A stretch of DNA of 32,898 nucleotides, taken from contig CAADUD010000002.1 in assembly GCA_900752095.1 (NCBI GenBank), forward strand, positions 1 to 32,898, in the 5' to 3' direction. Source of the DNA: Clostridia bacterium (GTDB taxonomy: Bacteria; Bacillota; Clostridia; TANB77; CAG-508). The translations under genes and the position numbers were made by a program. Below the pieces are notes generated by a model that was not told the origin of the DNA, did not search any database, and saw only the letters and a program-made list of their open reading frames with translations. Below are positions 5,751 to 14,196 of the stretch, piece after piece (positions within the stretch are counted from its first letter, which is position 1; each line of letters opens with the position of its first letter).

Positions 5751-6937
5751 ATGTGCATTATATTTAGATATGCGGTCTACGGTAAAACATTTGTGGCATC
5801 AGAAAAAATGAAACAGCTAAATGAAAACTTAAATATTATTGTATGTCCTAAATCAGTAGTAGATACATGGGAAAACCACATTAAATTATATTATCCAGAA
5901 TATCAAGTTTTTAAATATGATATTCCAAAAGGTTTGACATTAAAAACAGTAATCATAATAAATTATGACCTCATTTGGAGAAAAGAAGAATTTTTAAGAC
6001 TAAAAAACTATACTTTAATTTTAGATGAATCACAATTTATTAAAAATACAACAGCAATAAGAACTAAATTTATTATGAAACTGCAATTTAAAAACATAAT
6101 ACTATGTTCAGGAACGCCTACACGGAGGCAAGTATGAAGAGCTACTAACACAATGCAAATTACTAGGTTGGAACATAACTAAAAAAACATATTGGAATAT
6201 GTACATAGACTATATTCTAATAAATATGGGAGGATTTAAAGCACCAAAGGTAATAGGTTATAAAAATGTAGAACATTTAAAACATAGGCTAGCAGAATAT
6301 GGAGCTGTATTCATGAAAACAGAAGAGGCAATAGAACTACCAGAACAAATGCATAATGTTATACAGGTTAACAATACAGAAGGATATAAAAAATTCAAGA
6401 AAGATAGAATTGTTAATTTAGAAGATAAAACACTGGTTGGAGATACATCTTTAACAAGATTATTGTATTTAAGGCAATTAGCTAGTCAATATAATAAAAA
6501 TAAATTACAAGCTCTAAAAGATATTATGGATTCTACAACAGATAGATTGATCATTTTTTATAACTTTAACGAGGAAAAAAATCAGATATTAGATATTGTA
6601 GATAAGCCAATCAGTATATTGTCAGGAGATATGAAAGACTTAAGGATTTATGAAAAAAGAGACAACAGTATTACGTTAGTTCAATACCAAGCAGGTGCAA
6701 CTGGTGTTAATCTGCAAAAGGCAAATAAAATTATCTATTACAGCTTACCATTGAGTTCAGAATTGTTTGAACAGTCAAAAAAACGTATTCATAGGATACG
6801 GACAGAAAAATACTTGTTTTTATTATTACCTAATTACTAAAGATAGTATTGAAGAAAAAATATTAGAAACATTAAAACAACGAAAAGATTATACAGATGA
6901 ATTATTTAGAAAGGATGATGATATATGGAAAAATTAG
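5695..6937 (+). CDS. SNF2-family DEAD-like helicase, 412 aa via four +1 shifts
   Basis: ATP-dependent DNA translocase/helicase of the phage replication module. I start at GTG 5695 (GGTGG 5 nt upstream): MELYEHQKQVLEKI. Conserved motifs: I, LDMGLGKT (25-31); II, DESQ (110-113); III, SGTPTGG (138-144); VI, RIHRIGQ (363-369). The gene is complete only if a base is skipped at each of four in-frame CGG codons (5773, 5780, 6123, 6799), each standing for a glycine of motif I, III or VI. Between the shifts the frame is open and everything else fits the family. Read without shifting it would stop after about 38 residues. It overlaps the next gene by 13 nt. Confidence 0.88.
5773..5776 (+). other. CGGT +1 recoding site, helicase Gly27
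   Basis: GAT ATG CGG T: skipping C gives D-M-G-L of Walker A. Preceding codon ATG. Confidence 0.85.
5780..5783 (+). other. CGGT +1 recoding site, helicase Gly29
   Basis: CTA CGG TAA: the unshifted frame meets a stop at once; skipping C gives L-G-K-T, completing Walker A only 7 nt after the previous site. Confidence 0.85.
6123..6126 (+). other. CGGA +1 recoding site, helicase Gly143
   Basis: CCT ACA CGG AGG: skipping C gives SGTPTGGKYEELL, motif III region; unshifted reading stops within three codons. Confidence 0.85.
6799..6802 (+). other. CGGA +1 recoding site, helicase Gly368
   Basis: AGG ATA CGG ACA: skipping C gives RIHRIGQKNTC, the hallmark motif VI of SNF2 helicases. Confidence 0.88.
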
Positions 6938-7269
6938 ATTTTAATAGTGAATTGTTAAGACCAATGAAAGAACAACTAGAAATCATTATTAACAGATTGA
7001 TGAATGTTTGCTCAACAGAGAATAAAGAAGCAGAAATTTCTCTAAAAATCAATTTAGATGCATGCAAAAGAGGAGAATACAATAAAGGAAAATTAATTAA
7101 AGATTGGATAGAACCAAAACTAGAATATCAAATTAGCGAGAAAATAAAAGAAGTTAAAAATACTAATAAAGGTATTTTAGGAGATGACTACGAATTGAAA
7201 ATTAATAAAGAAACTAATGAAGTGTATGTACAGAAAATAAACGAACAAATGAGTATATTGGAGGACTAA
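6925..7269 (+). CDS. Unknown phage protein between helicase and nuclease, 114 aa
   Basis: ATG 6925 overlaps the end of the helicase; AAGGATGATG upstream can serve as ribosome site. Helical protein (LRPMKEQLEIIINRLMNV) with a C-terminal strand-rich part (YELKINKETNEVYVQKI). It keeps a fixed place in the replication module, so a role as helicase or nuclease partner is possible, but I recognise no domain. Confidence 0.7.
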   Translation: MEKLDFNSELLRPMKEQLEIIINRLMNVCSTENKEAEISLKINLDACKRGEYNKGKLIKDWIEPKLEYQISEKIKEVKNTNKGILGDDYELKINKETNEVYVQKINEQMSILED

Positions 7270-7555
7270 ATGCTTGAAAAAGATTTTCAAAAGCAAGTAA
7301 TTGAATTTCTAAAACAACACAATATTTATTACATAAAAATATGGGGTGGAGGCTATCAACGTTCAGGAATACCAGACCTAATAATATGCTTAAAAGGAAA
7401 ATTTATAGCAATAGAACTAAAAACAGAAATACGGAAAACCATCGGCATTGCAGTTATACAACATAGATAAAATAAAACAATCAGGTGGACAAGCCTTCAT
7501 ATTAAGACCATCAGAATTTGAAAAATTTAAAGAGGAGGTACTAAAAATTGTATAG
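7270..7555 (+). CDS. VRR-NUC nuclease, 94 aa via one +1 shift
   Basis: Single-domain VRR-NUC endonuclease (PD-(D/E)XK fold), typical of phage replication modules and thought to act on branched DNA. Motifs: GGGYQRSGIPDL with Asp36, and IELK with Glu49 and Lys51. GGAGG lies 7 nt before ATG 7270. In-frame CGG at 7432 follows ATA; skipping the C gives EIGKPSALQLYNIDKIKQSGGQA, the family's C-terminal half, and a total of 94 residues, a usual length. Without the shift the protein ends at 66 residues with an unrelated tail. It overlaps the following gene by 8 nt. Confidence 0.88.
7432..7435 (+). other. CGGA +1 recoding site, VRR-NUC Gly55
   Basis: GAA ATA CGG AAA: skipping C gives T-E-I-G-K-P-S, right after the catalytic ELK. 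Confidence 0.85.
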
Positions 7556-8299
7556 TTACAGCAGAGTATCAACTTATTCTAATTGCCCAAGACAATATAA
7601 GTATAGATATGTAGATAAACTAAAAGTATATGACGATTTTGAAGCAGATAATGCCTTGATAATCGGAACAACTATACATTTACGGAATAGAACAGGGATT
7701 AGATGTAGCAATTATGTATTATAAACAACAATTTCCTAGAATAACAGACAAGCACATAGAAGAAATGATGAAACTAGAATATTGGATACCAATTGTAAGA
7801 GAACAACTAAAGAATTTACGGAACACAGTTTACCTATGAATATGAAATAAAAAACAGCGAATATGTAGGATATGTGGACTTAATGATACATAATCAAGAC
7901 GGAACTGTAGATGTAGTGGATTTTAAATATTCTAACAACATAGATAATTATCTAAAATCAAAACAGGTCCATTTATATAAGTATTATTTAGAAAAACAGG
8001 GATTTAAAGTAAGAAATTTAGGCTATTTATTTATACCTAAAACAAATATTAGAATAAAAAAAGACGAAGATACTTACAAGTTCAGAAAAAGACTAGAAGA
8101 AACATTAAAAGGTCAAAAATTGCAACTTAAAAAGGTTGAATATGACGAAAACAAAGTAAAAGAGTTTTTTGAAGAAATTAAAATTTTAGAGAAAGATACT
8201 ACTTATGAAAAACACGAAACAAAATTATGCGATTGGTGTGATTATAAAGAATATTGCCAGTCAGATGGAAAAATAGATTATATGATTGAGGAGGAATAA
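7548..8299 (+). CDS. Cas4/RecB-like PD-(D/E)XK exonuclease, 249 aa via two +1 shifts
   Basis: Exonuclease with a probable 4Fe-4S cluster: Cys13 near the N-terminus (YSNCPRQYKY) and Cys227, 230, 236 at the C-terminus (CDWCDYKEYC). Active-site candidates are Asp110 (GYVDLMIH) and Asp123/Lys125 (VVDFKY). Together with the Sak4-like ATPase that follows it probably supports recombination-dependent replication. The start is TTG 7548, with GAGGAGG 9 nt upstream. Two in-frame CGG codons, 7683 and 7819, both after TTA, must be read with one base skipped (GTTIHL-GIEQG and LKNL-GTQFTYEYE). Otherwise the first stretch stops early and about 108 residues before 7874 are lost. Confidence 0.85.
7683..7686 (+). 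other. CGGA +1 recoding site, exonuclease Gly46
   Basis: CAT TTA CGG AAT: skipping C gives H-L-G-I-E-Q-G. Confidence 0.78.
7819..7822 (+). other. CGGA +1 recoding site, exonuclease Gly91
   Basis: AAT TTA CGG AAC: skipping C gives N-L-G-T-Q-F and joins the two halves of the nuclease. Confidence 0.82.
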
Positions 8300-8302
8300 A
8301 TT

Positions 8303-9025
8303 ATGTTACCAGAAAATAAAAAAAGAGATGTACAAACATCTAAGAAAGTAAAATTATATTTATACGGAAGTCCAATGTCAGGAAAGACAACATTTGCAAG
8401 TGGATTTCCGGAACCATTAATACTAAACACAGATGGAAATATTCAATATGTAGATAGTCCATTTATTGCAATACGTGACCAAGTAAAAATGAATGGAAGA
8501 ATTAAAGAAATAAAGTTTGCATGGACAGTATTTAAAGAAGCAGTAGACGAAATTATAGCAGGACAACATACATTTAAAACAATTGTTATTGACTTAATTG
8601 AAGATGTATATGAAGCATGTAGAGTATATATGTATGACAAGTTAGGAATAGAACATGAATCAGATGCAGGATATGGCAAAGGCTATGACATGATAAAAAC
8701 AGAGTTTCTAACAACAATGAAAAGAATTATAAATAGCGATTACAATATTATTCTTTTAAGTCATGACAAGATTGAAGAAGTTAAATTAAGAAATGGTACA
8801 AGTATTACAAGTTTTACAGTAAATTTACAAGAAAAAATAGCAAAAAAATTAGCAGGAATGGTAGATATAACAGCGAGAGTAGTTCTAGATGATAATAATA
8901 ACAGATTTTTAGATTTTACATATAACGATTATGTTTTTGGAGGAAATAGAATTGGATTACAACAAACTAAAATTCCTCTAAATGTAGAAGAATTTAAAAA
9001 AGTATTTATAGGAGGTAACAAATAA
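8303..9025 (+). CDS. Sak4-like AAA/RecA-fold ATPase, 240 aa
   Basis: Phage nucleotide-binding protein (AAA_24 type). Walker A is GSPMSGKTT (about residues 25-33); Walker B is TIVIDLIEDVY; an early strand carries LILNTDGN. Members next to DUF669 proteins act as single-strand annealing recombinases. GAGGAGG precedes ATG 8303. The frame is intact and contains TAC GGA and CCG GAA, where CGG is out of frame, useful internal controls for the recoding rule. It overlaps the next start by one base. Confidence 0.85.
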   Translation: MLPENKKRDVQTSKKVKLYLYGSPMSGKTTFASGFPEPLILNTDGNIQYVDSPFIAIRDQVKMNGRIKEIKFAWTVFKEAVDEIIAGQHTFKTIVIDLIEDVYEACRVYMYDKLGIEHESDAGYGKGYDMIKTEFLTTMKRIINSDYNIILLSHDKIEEVKLRNGTSITSFTVNLQEKIAKKLAGMVDITARVVLDDNNNRFLDFTYNDYVFGGNRIGLQQTKIPLNVEEFKKVFIGGNK

Positions 9026-9519
9026 TGGCTATTAATTGGGAAGAATTTGACAAAGATGTAGATATTGAAAATTTAGAGAAAGATGTTGAAAAAGCATCAA
9101 CAGGAGATTTTACAGGAGAAGATGTTCCTTATGGCAAATATGAAGTTAAAATAACAAAATTAGAATTAACACAAAGTAAAAAAAAGGACCCAATGCTTTC
9201 AGTATGGTTTCAAATAATAAATGGACAACAAAAAGATAGATTAATATTCATGAATCAAGTGGTATTACAAGGTTTTCAAATTCATACTGTCAATGAATTT
9301 TTAAAAAGTTTACAAACAGATGAAAATGTAGAATTTAAAGGTTATGCAAAATACAATATTTTAATTCTTAACATATATGAAAAGATAGTAAATAATGAAT
9401 ATGAACTAGACTATCAAGAAAATAAAAAAGGATACAAAACATTTAAGATTCTTCAAAAGTTTGAAAGTAGTGCTGATAATTCAAATAGTTCAGAAACCGA
9501 AGATTTAGGTTGGGGCTAA
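9025..9519 (+). CDS. DUF669 family protein, probable ssDNA-binding partner, 164 aa
   Basis: The order MAINWEEFDKDVD, GKYEVKITKLELTQSKKKDPML, IFMNQVVLQGFQIHTVNEFL matches DUF669, which in phages stands between the Sak4 ATPase and the primase and probably coats single-stranded DNA. The acidic, Ser-rich tail ending EDLGWG resembles SSB-type interaction tails. GGAGG is 8 nt upstream of ATG 9025. Confidence 0.82.
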   Translation: MAINWEEFDKDVDIENLEKDVEKASTGDFTGEDVPYGKYEVKITKLELTQSKKKDPMLSVWFQIINGQQKDRLIFMNQVVLQGFQIHTVNEFLKSLQTDENVEFKGYAKYNILILNIYEKIVNNEYELDYQENKKGYKTFKILQKFESSADNSNSSETEDLGWG

Positions 9520-9527
9520 TAAGTAAG

Positions 9528-9557
9528 AGGCATCATAGTTAATCAATTATGGTGCCT
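9528..9557 (+). terminator. Hairpin between DUF669 and primase genes
   Basis: AGGCATCATA (9528-9537) pairs with TATGGTGCCT (9548-9557), 10 bp with one G-T pair, then TATTTCT. The T-tract is weak, so it may only attenuate transcription. Confidence 0.5.
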
Positions 9558-9586
9558 TATTTCTAAAGAAAAGGCAGGTGAACGAA

Positions 9587-11655
9587 TTGAATTATGAACA
9601 ATTTTACAAAAAATATTTAAAACATGTAAAAGTAGAAAATGGAAATATAAACGGACTATGTCCTTTTCATGATGACCATAATGCATCGTTTGGAGCAGAC
9701 TTACAAACAGGACAATATAATTGTTTTGCTTGCAAAGAAAGAGGAAATGCAGTGACTTTTCTAGCAAAAGTAGAAAATATATCTACAAAGGAAGCCTGGA
9801 AAAAAATTAATGACATAGAAGCAATTGTCTATACAGTGACAGAATATGCAAGAGAAAAACATTTGCCAATTGAATTTCTAACGTCTTTGCGGATTAGGAA
9901 ATGGCAATAAAAATGTATTAATACCTTACTATGATGTAAATGGTAAAACAATGGCAACAAGATACAGAAATCATCCGAGTAATCCACAAAGATTTACATG
10001 GAAAAAAGGTTCTAAAACAATACTATATGGTTTGTGGAGATTAAAACAATATACTGATGATTATATAGTTTTAGTAGAAGGTGAATCGGATGCACAAACT
10101 TTATGGTATTACGGAGTACAAGCCATAGGCGTTCCGCGGAGCTAGTAATTTTAGAGAAGAATATAGATATCTATTTGACAGATTTAAAACAGTTTATATA
10201 CAAGATGAAGAGGATCAAGGCGGAGAAACATTTGTCGGCACAATCTTAAGATACATTGATAATAACAAATGCAAATTAATTAGTTGTAAGAAATTTGGTT
10301 GCAAAGATGTATCACAATTACATATTCAAGGTAAATTCAATAAAGATGAGTATTTAAAAGCAGAAAAAGAAATTAAATTTAATAAAATGCAATATTATGA
10401 TGACAATAAATTTTTACATTATGCATTTGGAGATTACCTAATTAGAAAATACAATATCATAAAAATAGAGAAAAGACTTTACATGTATAAAGAAGGTAGC
10501 TATATTTCATGCGAGGATGCCCTAGGAACGATTATAGTAAATTTAATACCTAATTTATCATTAAACAAAAAAAGAGAGGTTAAAGACTATATTAAGGACA
10601 AATGTGAAGAAAAAGAAGAAGCTCCAGAACAAATAATATGTGTAAAAAATGGATTGATAAATGTAAAGACATTAGAGTTTAGAAGTCATACACCAGATAT
10701 TGTCACTAGAAATAAAATAAACTTAAATTATTATGAGCATACAAAAAACAGTGATATAGATACTATTATGGATAATCTAGCAGTTCATGACTATGAAGTT
10801 GTAAAGTTATTGTATGAAATGATTGGATATTGTCTTTATAGAGGAATGCCATTTCAAAAAGTCTTTATTTTAGTTGGAAATGGAGCAAATGGAAAATCAA
10901 CATTGTTAAATATGATTACTAAATTATTAGGAGAAGAAAACGTATCACATGTAGATTTAAAAGAAATTGTTACAAATAGATTCGGAAAATCCGAATTATA
11001 TGGAAAATTAGCTAACATCGCAGACGATTGTAGCGGTAATTATCTAGAAGATATTTCAGCAATGAAAAGAATTACTGGAGAAAGCTATACAAGCATCGAA
11101 TTTAAAAATCAAAATAGTTTTAGTACAAAAATTAACACAAAAACAATTCTAAGTTACAACACGATTCCTAGAATGAACGATACAACAGATGGTCTATCTA
11201 GAAGATTAGTAATCATTCCACTCAATGCAGTTTTTAAAAAAGGACTACCTAATTATGACCCATATATAAGTGAAAAATTAAAAAATGAAAAAAATCTAGA
11301 ATATGTTTTGTATAAATCAATAAAAGCAATAAATGAAGTTCTAAAAAGATTAGAGTTTACAATACCTAAGCAGGTTCAAGAAAGAACGAATGAATACTTA
11401 AGAGAAAATAATCCTGTTTTAAATTTTATCTATGATATATACGAAAATGAAAATATAGAAGATATAACTTGTAATGAAGTATATGAAGCATTTAATTGTT
11501 GGAAAATAGAAAATGGCTTAAAAACTGATATGAGCATGACTAGATTTGGAACGGAAATGAAGAAATTGGGCTACGAAAGAGTACAAAAACGTATTGGAAA
11601 TGAGCGAAAAAGATATTATTCAAAGAATAAAAATGAACAAATGTCACTAACTTAG
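9587..11655 (+). CDS. Primase-helicase (zinc finger, Toprim, D5 helicase), 688 aa via two +1 shifts
   Basis: Bifunctional replication protein. A CHC2-type zinc finger (Cys25, His28, Cys46, Cys49: CPFHDDH, CFACK) is followed by a Toprim segment (VLVEGESDAQTL, about 156-167) and a D5/SF3 helicase with Walker A GNGANGKST near 430-438. The start is TTG 9587, AGGTG 6 nt upstream (GTG 9578 has no good site). Two in-frame CGG codons must lose one base: 9890 after TTG (LTSL-GLGNGNKNVLIPYY) and 10137 after CCG (IGVP-GASNFREEY). With both shifts the frame runs unbroken to 11655, about the length of known fused phage primase-helicases; without them it falls into three pieces. Confidence 0.87.
9890..9893 (+). 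other. CGGA +1 recoding site, primase Gly102
   Basis: TCT TTG CGG ATT: skipping C gives S-L-G-L-G-N-G, the linker into the core strand VLIPYYD. Confidence 0.85.
10137..10140 (+). other. CGGA +1 recoding site, primase Gly184
   Basis: GTT CCG CGG AGC: skipping C gives I-G-V-P-G-A-S-N, the conserved turn after the Toprim Asp/Glu segment; unshifted reading stops two codons on. Confidence 0.85.
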
Positions 11656-11876
11656 TAACTGACTTGTCACAGGGTTTGTCACTATGTATATTCTTACTCT
11701 TTCTATATTGTCACTTACTGTCACTGACTTATAAGTATATAGATTATATATAAATATAATTATTAATTATTATATATATATAAGGAATGAGTTTTGCAAA
11801 AAGTTAGTGACGTCGGTGACAGCCATACAACTGTAAGCATTTAGAAGATTAAAACATAGTGACAAAATCGGTGACA
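11642..11876. other. Probable replication origin: GTCAC iterons around an AT-rich core
   Basis: TGTCAC occurs at 11642, 11665, 11677, 11709 and 11719; the reverse orientation GTGACA (or AGTGAC) occurs at 11806, 11816, 11859 and 11871. Between the two groups lies about 70 bp of nearly pure A/T (11725-11790). Inverted groups of a short repeat flanking an easily melted core, immediately after the primase-helicase, is the layout of a phage origin. It also covers the gene-free stretch before 11896. Confidence 0.65.
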
Positions 11877-11895
11877 AAGAAAAAATGGAGGAAAT

Positions 11896-12186
11896 ATGAT
11901 AGAAATTTCAAGAAATATTTCAGTAGATGGATTTGATACAAAAGAGGAATTTAGCAAGTGGTTAAATGAGCAAGAGCAAGAAGAACCAAACGAAAACGTA
12001 TTAAAAACATTTAGATGGTTTTTAATAAAAATAGAAAAAGCAGATAAAAACAAAGCTGCTAATATGAAAGATTGTGAGTCATTAGAAAAATATGCTAATA
12101 AAGTAATTGATAAAAAACTGATGTCTATAGATAATGTTTTAAAATACATGGGACAAGCCATAAATGCAAAGGAGGCTCACAAATGA
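11896..12186 (+). CDS. Unknown phage protein, 96 aa
   Basis: GGAGG precedes ATG 11896. Helical, charged protein (FDTKEEFSKWLNEQEQEEPNE, KDCESLEKYANKVIDKKL). First gene after the presumed origin. No family recognised. Confidence 0.65.
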   Translation: MIEISRNISVDGFDTKEEFSKWLNEQEQEEPNENVLKTFRWFLIKIEKADKNKAANMKDCESLEKYANKVIDKKLMSIDNVLKYMGQAINAKEAHK

Positions 12187-12347
12187 AACACTACGATAGT
12201 TACATATACAAACAAGAGAAGAGATTTGAGATAGCAATAATAATTATTTGTACATTCATAATAGGATTTATTGTAGGTTATGCATGTATAGATTATGCAG
12301 TAAATAACAAAGTTGAAAATGTTATAGAAAGAGAGGAAGAAAGATGA
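12183..12347 (+). CDS. Single-pass membrane protein, 54 aa
   Basis: GGAGG stands 7 nt before ATG 12183, which overlaps the preceding stop. One transmembrane helix (about 18-38, IAIIIICTFIIGFIVGYA) is followed by a charged C-terminal tail (ENVIEREEER). It ends on the start of the next gene (ATGATAA overlap), indicating coupling. Unknown function. Confidence 0.6.
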   Translation: MKHYDSYIYKQEKRFEIAIIIICTFIIGFIVGYACIDYAVNNKVENVIEREEER

Positions 12348-12607
12348 TAATAGTTAGTCAAGATAAAAAGAGTATAATAAATCTTAAAACAATTGACTTT
12401 ATAGACATTATGCCAATGGACGATGCGAGGTTTGAAATAAATGCTAATTTTGCACATTGTATTACTGAATTAGGATATTATGATACAGAAGAAAGAGCAA
12501 AAGAAGTATTTGAGGAAATAATAAAAACTTACACATGCTGGGAAAATTTTAAATATGGCATTGCAGAGGGGATTGGCACTTCGAAATATGAAATGCCAAA
12601 GGAGTGA
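12344..12607 (+). CDS. Unknown phage protein, 87 aa
   Basis: GAGAGGAAGAA upstream of ATG 12344. The pattern SQDKKSIINLKTIDFI ... ELGYYDTEERAKEVFEEII is common in phage accessory regions of low-GC hosts, where a short sheet precedes a helix; function unknown. Confidence 0.65.
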   Translation: MIIVSQDKKSIINLKTIDFIDIMPMDDARFEINANFAHCITELGYYDTEERAKEVFEEIIKTYTCWENFKYGIAEGIGTSKYEMPKE

Positions 12608-12611
12608 TTAG

Positions 12612-12855
12612 ATGAGTGAAGCGGATAGATTATTACATGAAATAGGTTACATGAAAGAATATGAAGATAGTTGCGAAGAAATTTGGAATTATGAAGAAAG
12701 ATTTTGCATTAGATTTAATAAAGTCTGCAAAAGTGTAGATTTTAAAAGAAAAGACAAAAGGCAATTTTGGGGATTAAAGTATCATAGAATTTCTATCGAT
12801 ATGCAAGAACTACAAGCAATAAATTTGAAAGTGGAGGAATTACGGATGGATATGA
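12612..12855 (+). CDS. Small phage protein, 80 aa via one +1 shift before the stop
   Basis: The product starts MSEADRLLHEIGYMKEYED, carries an RFNKVCKSVDFKRKD strand region and ends MQELQAINLKVEELGWI. That ending, in which a helix closes with EELGW, is how this small phage family usually ends. It is reached only by skipping the C of CGG 12843: then GGA TGG ATA TGA terminates at 12855 and overlaps the next start. Read without the shift, the frame continues into the next gene and makes a false 179-residue fusion. This is the only site where the shift shortens rather than rescues a frame. Confidence 0.75.
12843..12846 (+). other. CGGA +1 recoding site that ends a gene (Gly78)
   Basis: GAA TTA CGG ATG: skipping C gives E-L-G-W-I-stop. 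The A of CGGA is also the first base of the next gene's ATG. Confidence 0.75.
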
Positions 12856-13151
12856 GTAATAAAACAAGCGACAATGTCGCAAATGATATAAAAATATTAA
12901 AAAAATTTTGCGAATATGAAGACGCAGTTGTATTGACCGATAATGTTTTAGAAGAAGTACAAGATGCAATGCAAAACATCTTAGCAGAGCGAGAGCGAGA
13001 TAAAAAGAAAATACAAAAAATATACAAGGTAATAGAATACTGTAAAAGATTTGAATATGAGACAGAACCTATACAAGACGATGACTACTTAACTGAAAGA
13101 GCATTAGTTTGTGGAGACATATTAGAACTTTTAGAAGGAGAAAGTAAATGA
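12846..13151 (+). CDS. Unknown phage protein, 101 aa
   Basis: ATG 12846 has GGAGG 8 nt upstream, inside the end of the previous gene. A helical protein: SDNVANDIKILKKFCEYEDA, then VLEEVQDAMQNILAERERDK and a C-terminal DDDYLTERALVCGDILELLEG. The middle helix with AERERDKKKIQKI is seen in many phage early proteins of unknown role. Treating it as a separate gene depends on the +1 stop of its neighbour. Confidence 0.65.
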   Translation: MDMSNKTSDNVANDIKILKKFCEYEDAVVLTDNVLEEVQDAMQNILAERERDKKKIQKIYKVIEYCKRFEYETEPIQDDDYLTERALVCGDILELLEGESK

Positions 13152-13429
13152 AAGAAGCAATTGATTTATTGTTGCAATTAGTATTTGAATTAGGACAAGC
13201 ATACAATTATGTGTGGCAAAAGGCAGGTTTGGATAATGTAGTAGATTTCAATAACATAGCTTATGCAAATACCAAAGGTGCAATGTGGAATTTAAAAAAC
13301 GATATGTCAAATTTACCAGAACTGTTTAAATTAAAAGACAAAGATAAAATAAATGAGCTAAATAAAATAGCAGATGATTTGCAAAAAGTGAAAGAAATAG
13401 CAAAAGAACTTTTAGAAGGAGGTAAATAA
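13148..13429 (+). CDS. Unknown phage protein, 93 aa
   Basis: Start overlaps the preceding stop by 4 nt (ATGA) and AAGGAG lies upstream. Helical (AIDLLLQLVFELGQAYNYVW ... DDLQKVKEIAKELLEGG). Unknown function. Confidence 0.6.
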   Translation: MKEAIDLLLQLVFELGQAYNYVWQKAGLDNVVDFNNIAYANTKGAMWNLKNDMSNLPELFKLKDKDKINELNKIADDLQKVKEIAKELLEGGK

Positions 13430-13431
13430 AA

Positions 13432-13776
13432 ATGAGTAATTATGGTTATGCAGTAATAACTACAGAAGAATATAAATCACTTATTGAAGATATAAATAAC
13501 AAAGAGAAATGTATTAGTGAATTAAACAAAATTAATAAAGAAGAAAATAAAAGATATAAAATTTTTGAAAATTTATTTCTCGAAAGCTTAATTAAAAACG
13601 AAGAATATTATTTAGAGAACATGGAAAACGTTGATATTACAGATTATAGTTATCTACAATTGTTTAATGAATTTTTAAAAATCGGAATAGATGACATGAA
13701 CTATATAAATTCAAAAATTCATGAATTAAAACATAGATATGATAGTAAGCTATCAGAAAATGAAGGAGAAAAATAG
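13432..13776 (+). CDS. Coiled-coil phage protein, 114 aa
   Basis: GAAGGAGG precedes ATG 13432. After a strand (YGYAVITTEEYKSLIEDI) the rest is helical and charged with a basic C-terminal end. No family recognised. Confidence 0.6.
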   Translation: MSNYGYAVITTEEYKSLIEDINNKEKCISELNKINKEENKRYKIFENLFLESLIKNEEYYLENMENVDITDYSYLQLFNEFLKIGIDDMNYINSKIHELKHRYDSKLSENEGEK

Positions 13777-13781
13777 AAAAA

Positions 13782-13943
13782 ATGAAATGTGGAATATGTA
13801 AAAAAGAAATACCTAAAAAACAAGTACGAATAGATAATATGCATTATGAATTTGAAGAAGAAACAGAAAAACTATTCACAGCAGATAGACAAGATAGTAT
13901 AACTGTATGTCAAAAATGTTATGCAAATTTAATTTGGGATTAG
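13782..13943 (+). CDS. Small zinc-ribbon protein, 53 aa
   Basis: MKCGICKKEIPKK at the start and VCQKCYANLIWD at the end give two CxxC pairs (Cys3/6 and Cys43/46) that can hold one zinc. The start is ATG 13782; GAAGGAGA is about 12 nt upstream, rather far. Confidence 0.6.
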   Translation: MKCGICKKEIPKKQVRIDNMHYEFEEETEKLFTADRQDSITVCQKCYANLIWD

Positions 13944-13958
13944 AAGGAGGCTAGGAGA

Positions 13959-14012
13959 GTGAATTGTAAAGAATGTAAATATTTCAAAAAAGGAGAAAAT
14001 AAAAATGTGTGA
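13959..14012 (+). CDS. Possible 17-residue leader peptide with CxxC
   Basis: GTG 13959 with GGAGGCTAGGAGA upstream encodes MNCKECKYFKKGENKNV. Its stop overlaps the start of the next gene (ATGTGTGA). It looks like the first turn of a zinc-ribbon protein cut short, or a coupling leader. Confidence 0.4.
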   Translation: MNCKECKYFKKGENKNV

Positions 14013-14196
14013 ATATTGTGAAGGAAAGAAAAAACTAAAAAGTAGTAATTTTTGTGGAAGTGCAGAATTTCAGATTTTAGGAAATTACTTGGATATATTT
14101 GGAGATGAAAAGAAGTTTAATATATTCAAAAAAATATATAGACCTAGTTTTAATATAAACTACTGCCCAATGTGTGGAAGGAGGTTGGGAGAATGA
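14005..14196 (+). CDS. Zinc-ribbon phage protein, 63 aa
   Basis: AAGGAG stands 9 nt before ATG 14005. CEYCEGKK near the N-terminus and YCPMCGRRL at the C-terminus form a four-cysteine zinc site, a pattern widespread in small phage proteins. It overlaps the next start. Confidence 0.65.
   Translation: MCEYCEGKKKLKSSNFCGSAEFQILGNYLDIFGDEKKFNIFKKIYRPSFNINYCPMCGRRLGE

Noticed and set aside
5751..6137. Gene starting MCIIFRYAVYGKTF
   Set aside because: Its first residues are an out-of-frame reading; in the frame opened by GTG 5695 and two skipped C's the same DNA gives KCALYLDMGLGKTF.
6199..6840. Separate gene starting MYIDYILINMG
   Set aside because: It is the C-terminal half of the SNF2 helicase; no ribosome site before this ATG, and motif VI is completed only through the last recoding site.
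10387..11655. Independent D5 helicase gene starting at 10387
   Set aside because: No ribosome site before ATG 10387 and the frame continues unbroken upstream into the primase after the +1 site at 10137.
12782..13027. Minus-strand frame opposite the two small genes at 12612 and 12846
   Set aside because: Low-complexity shadow translation without start signals.
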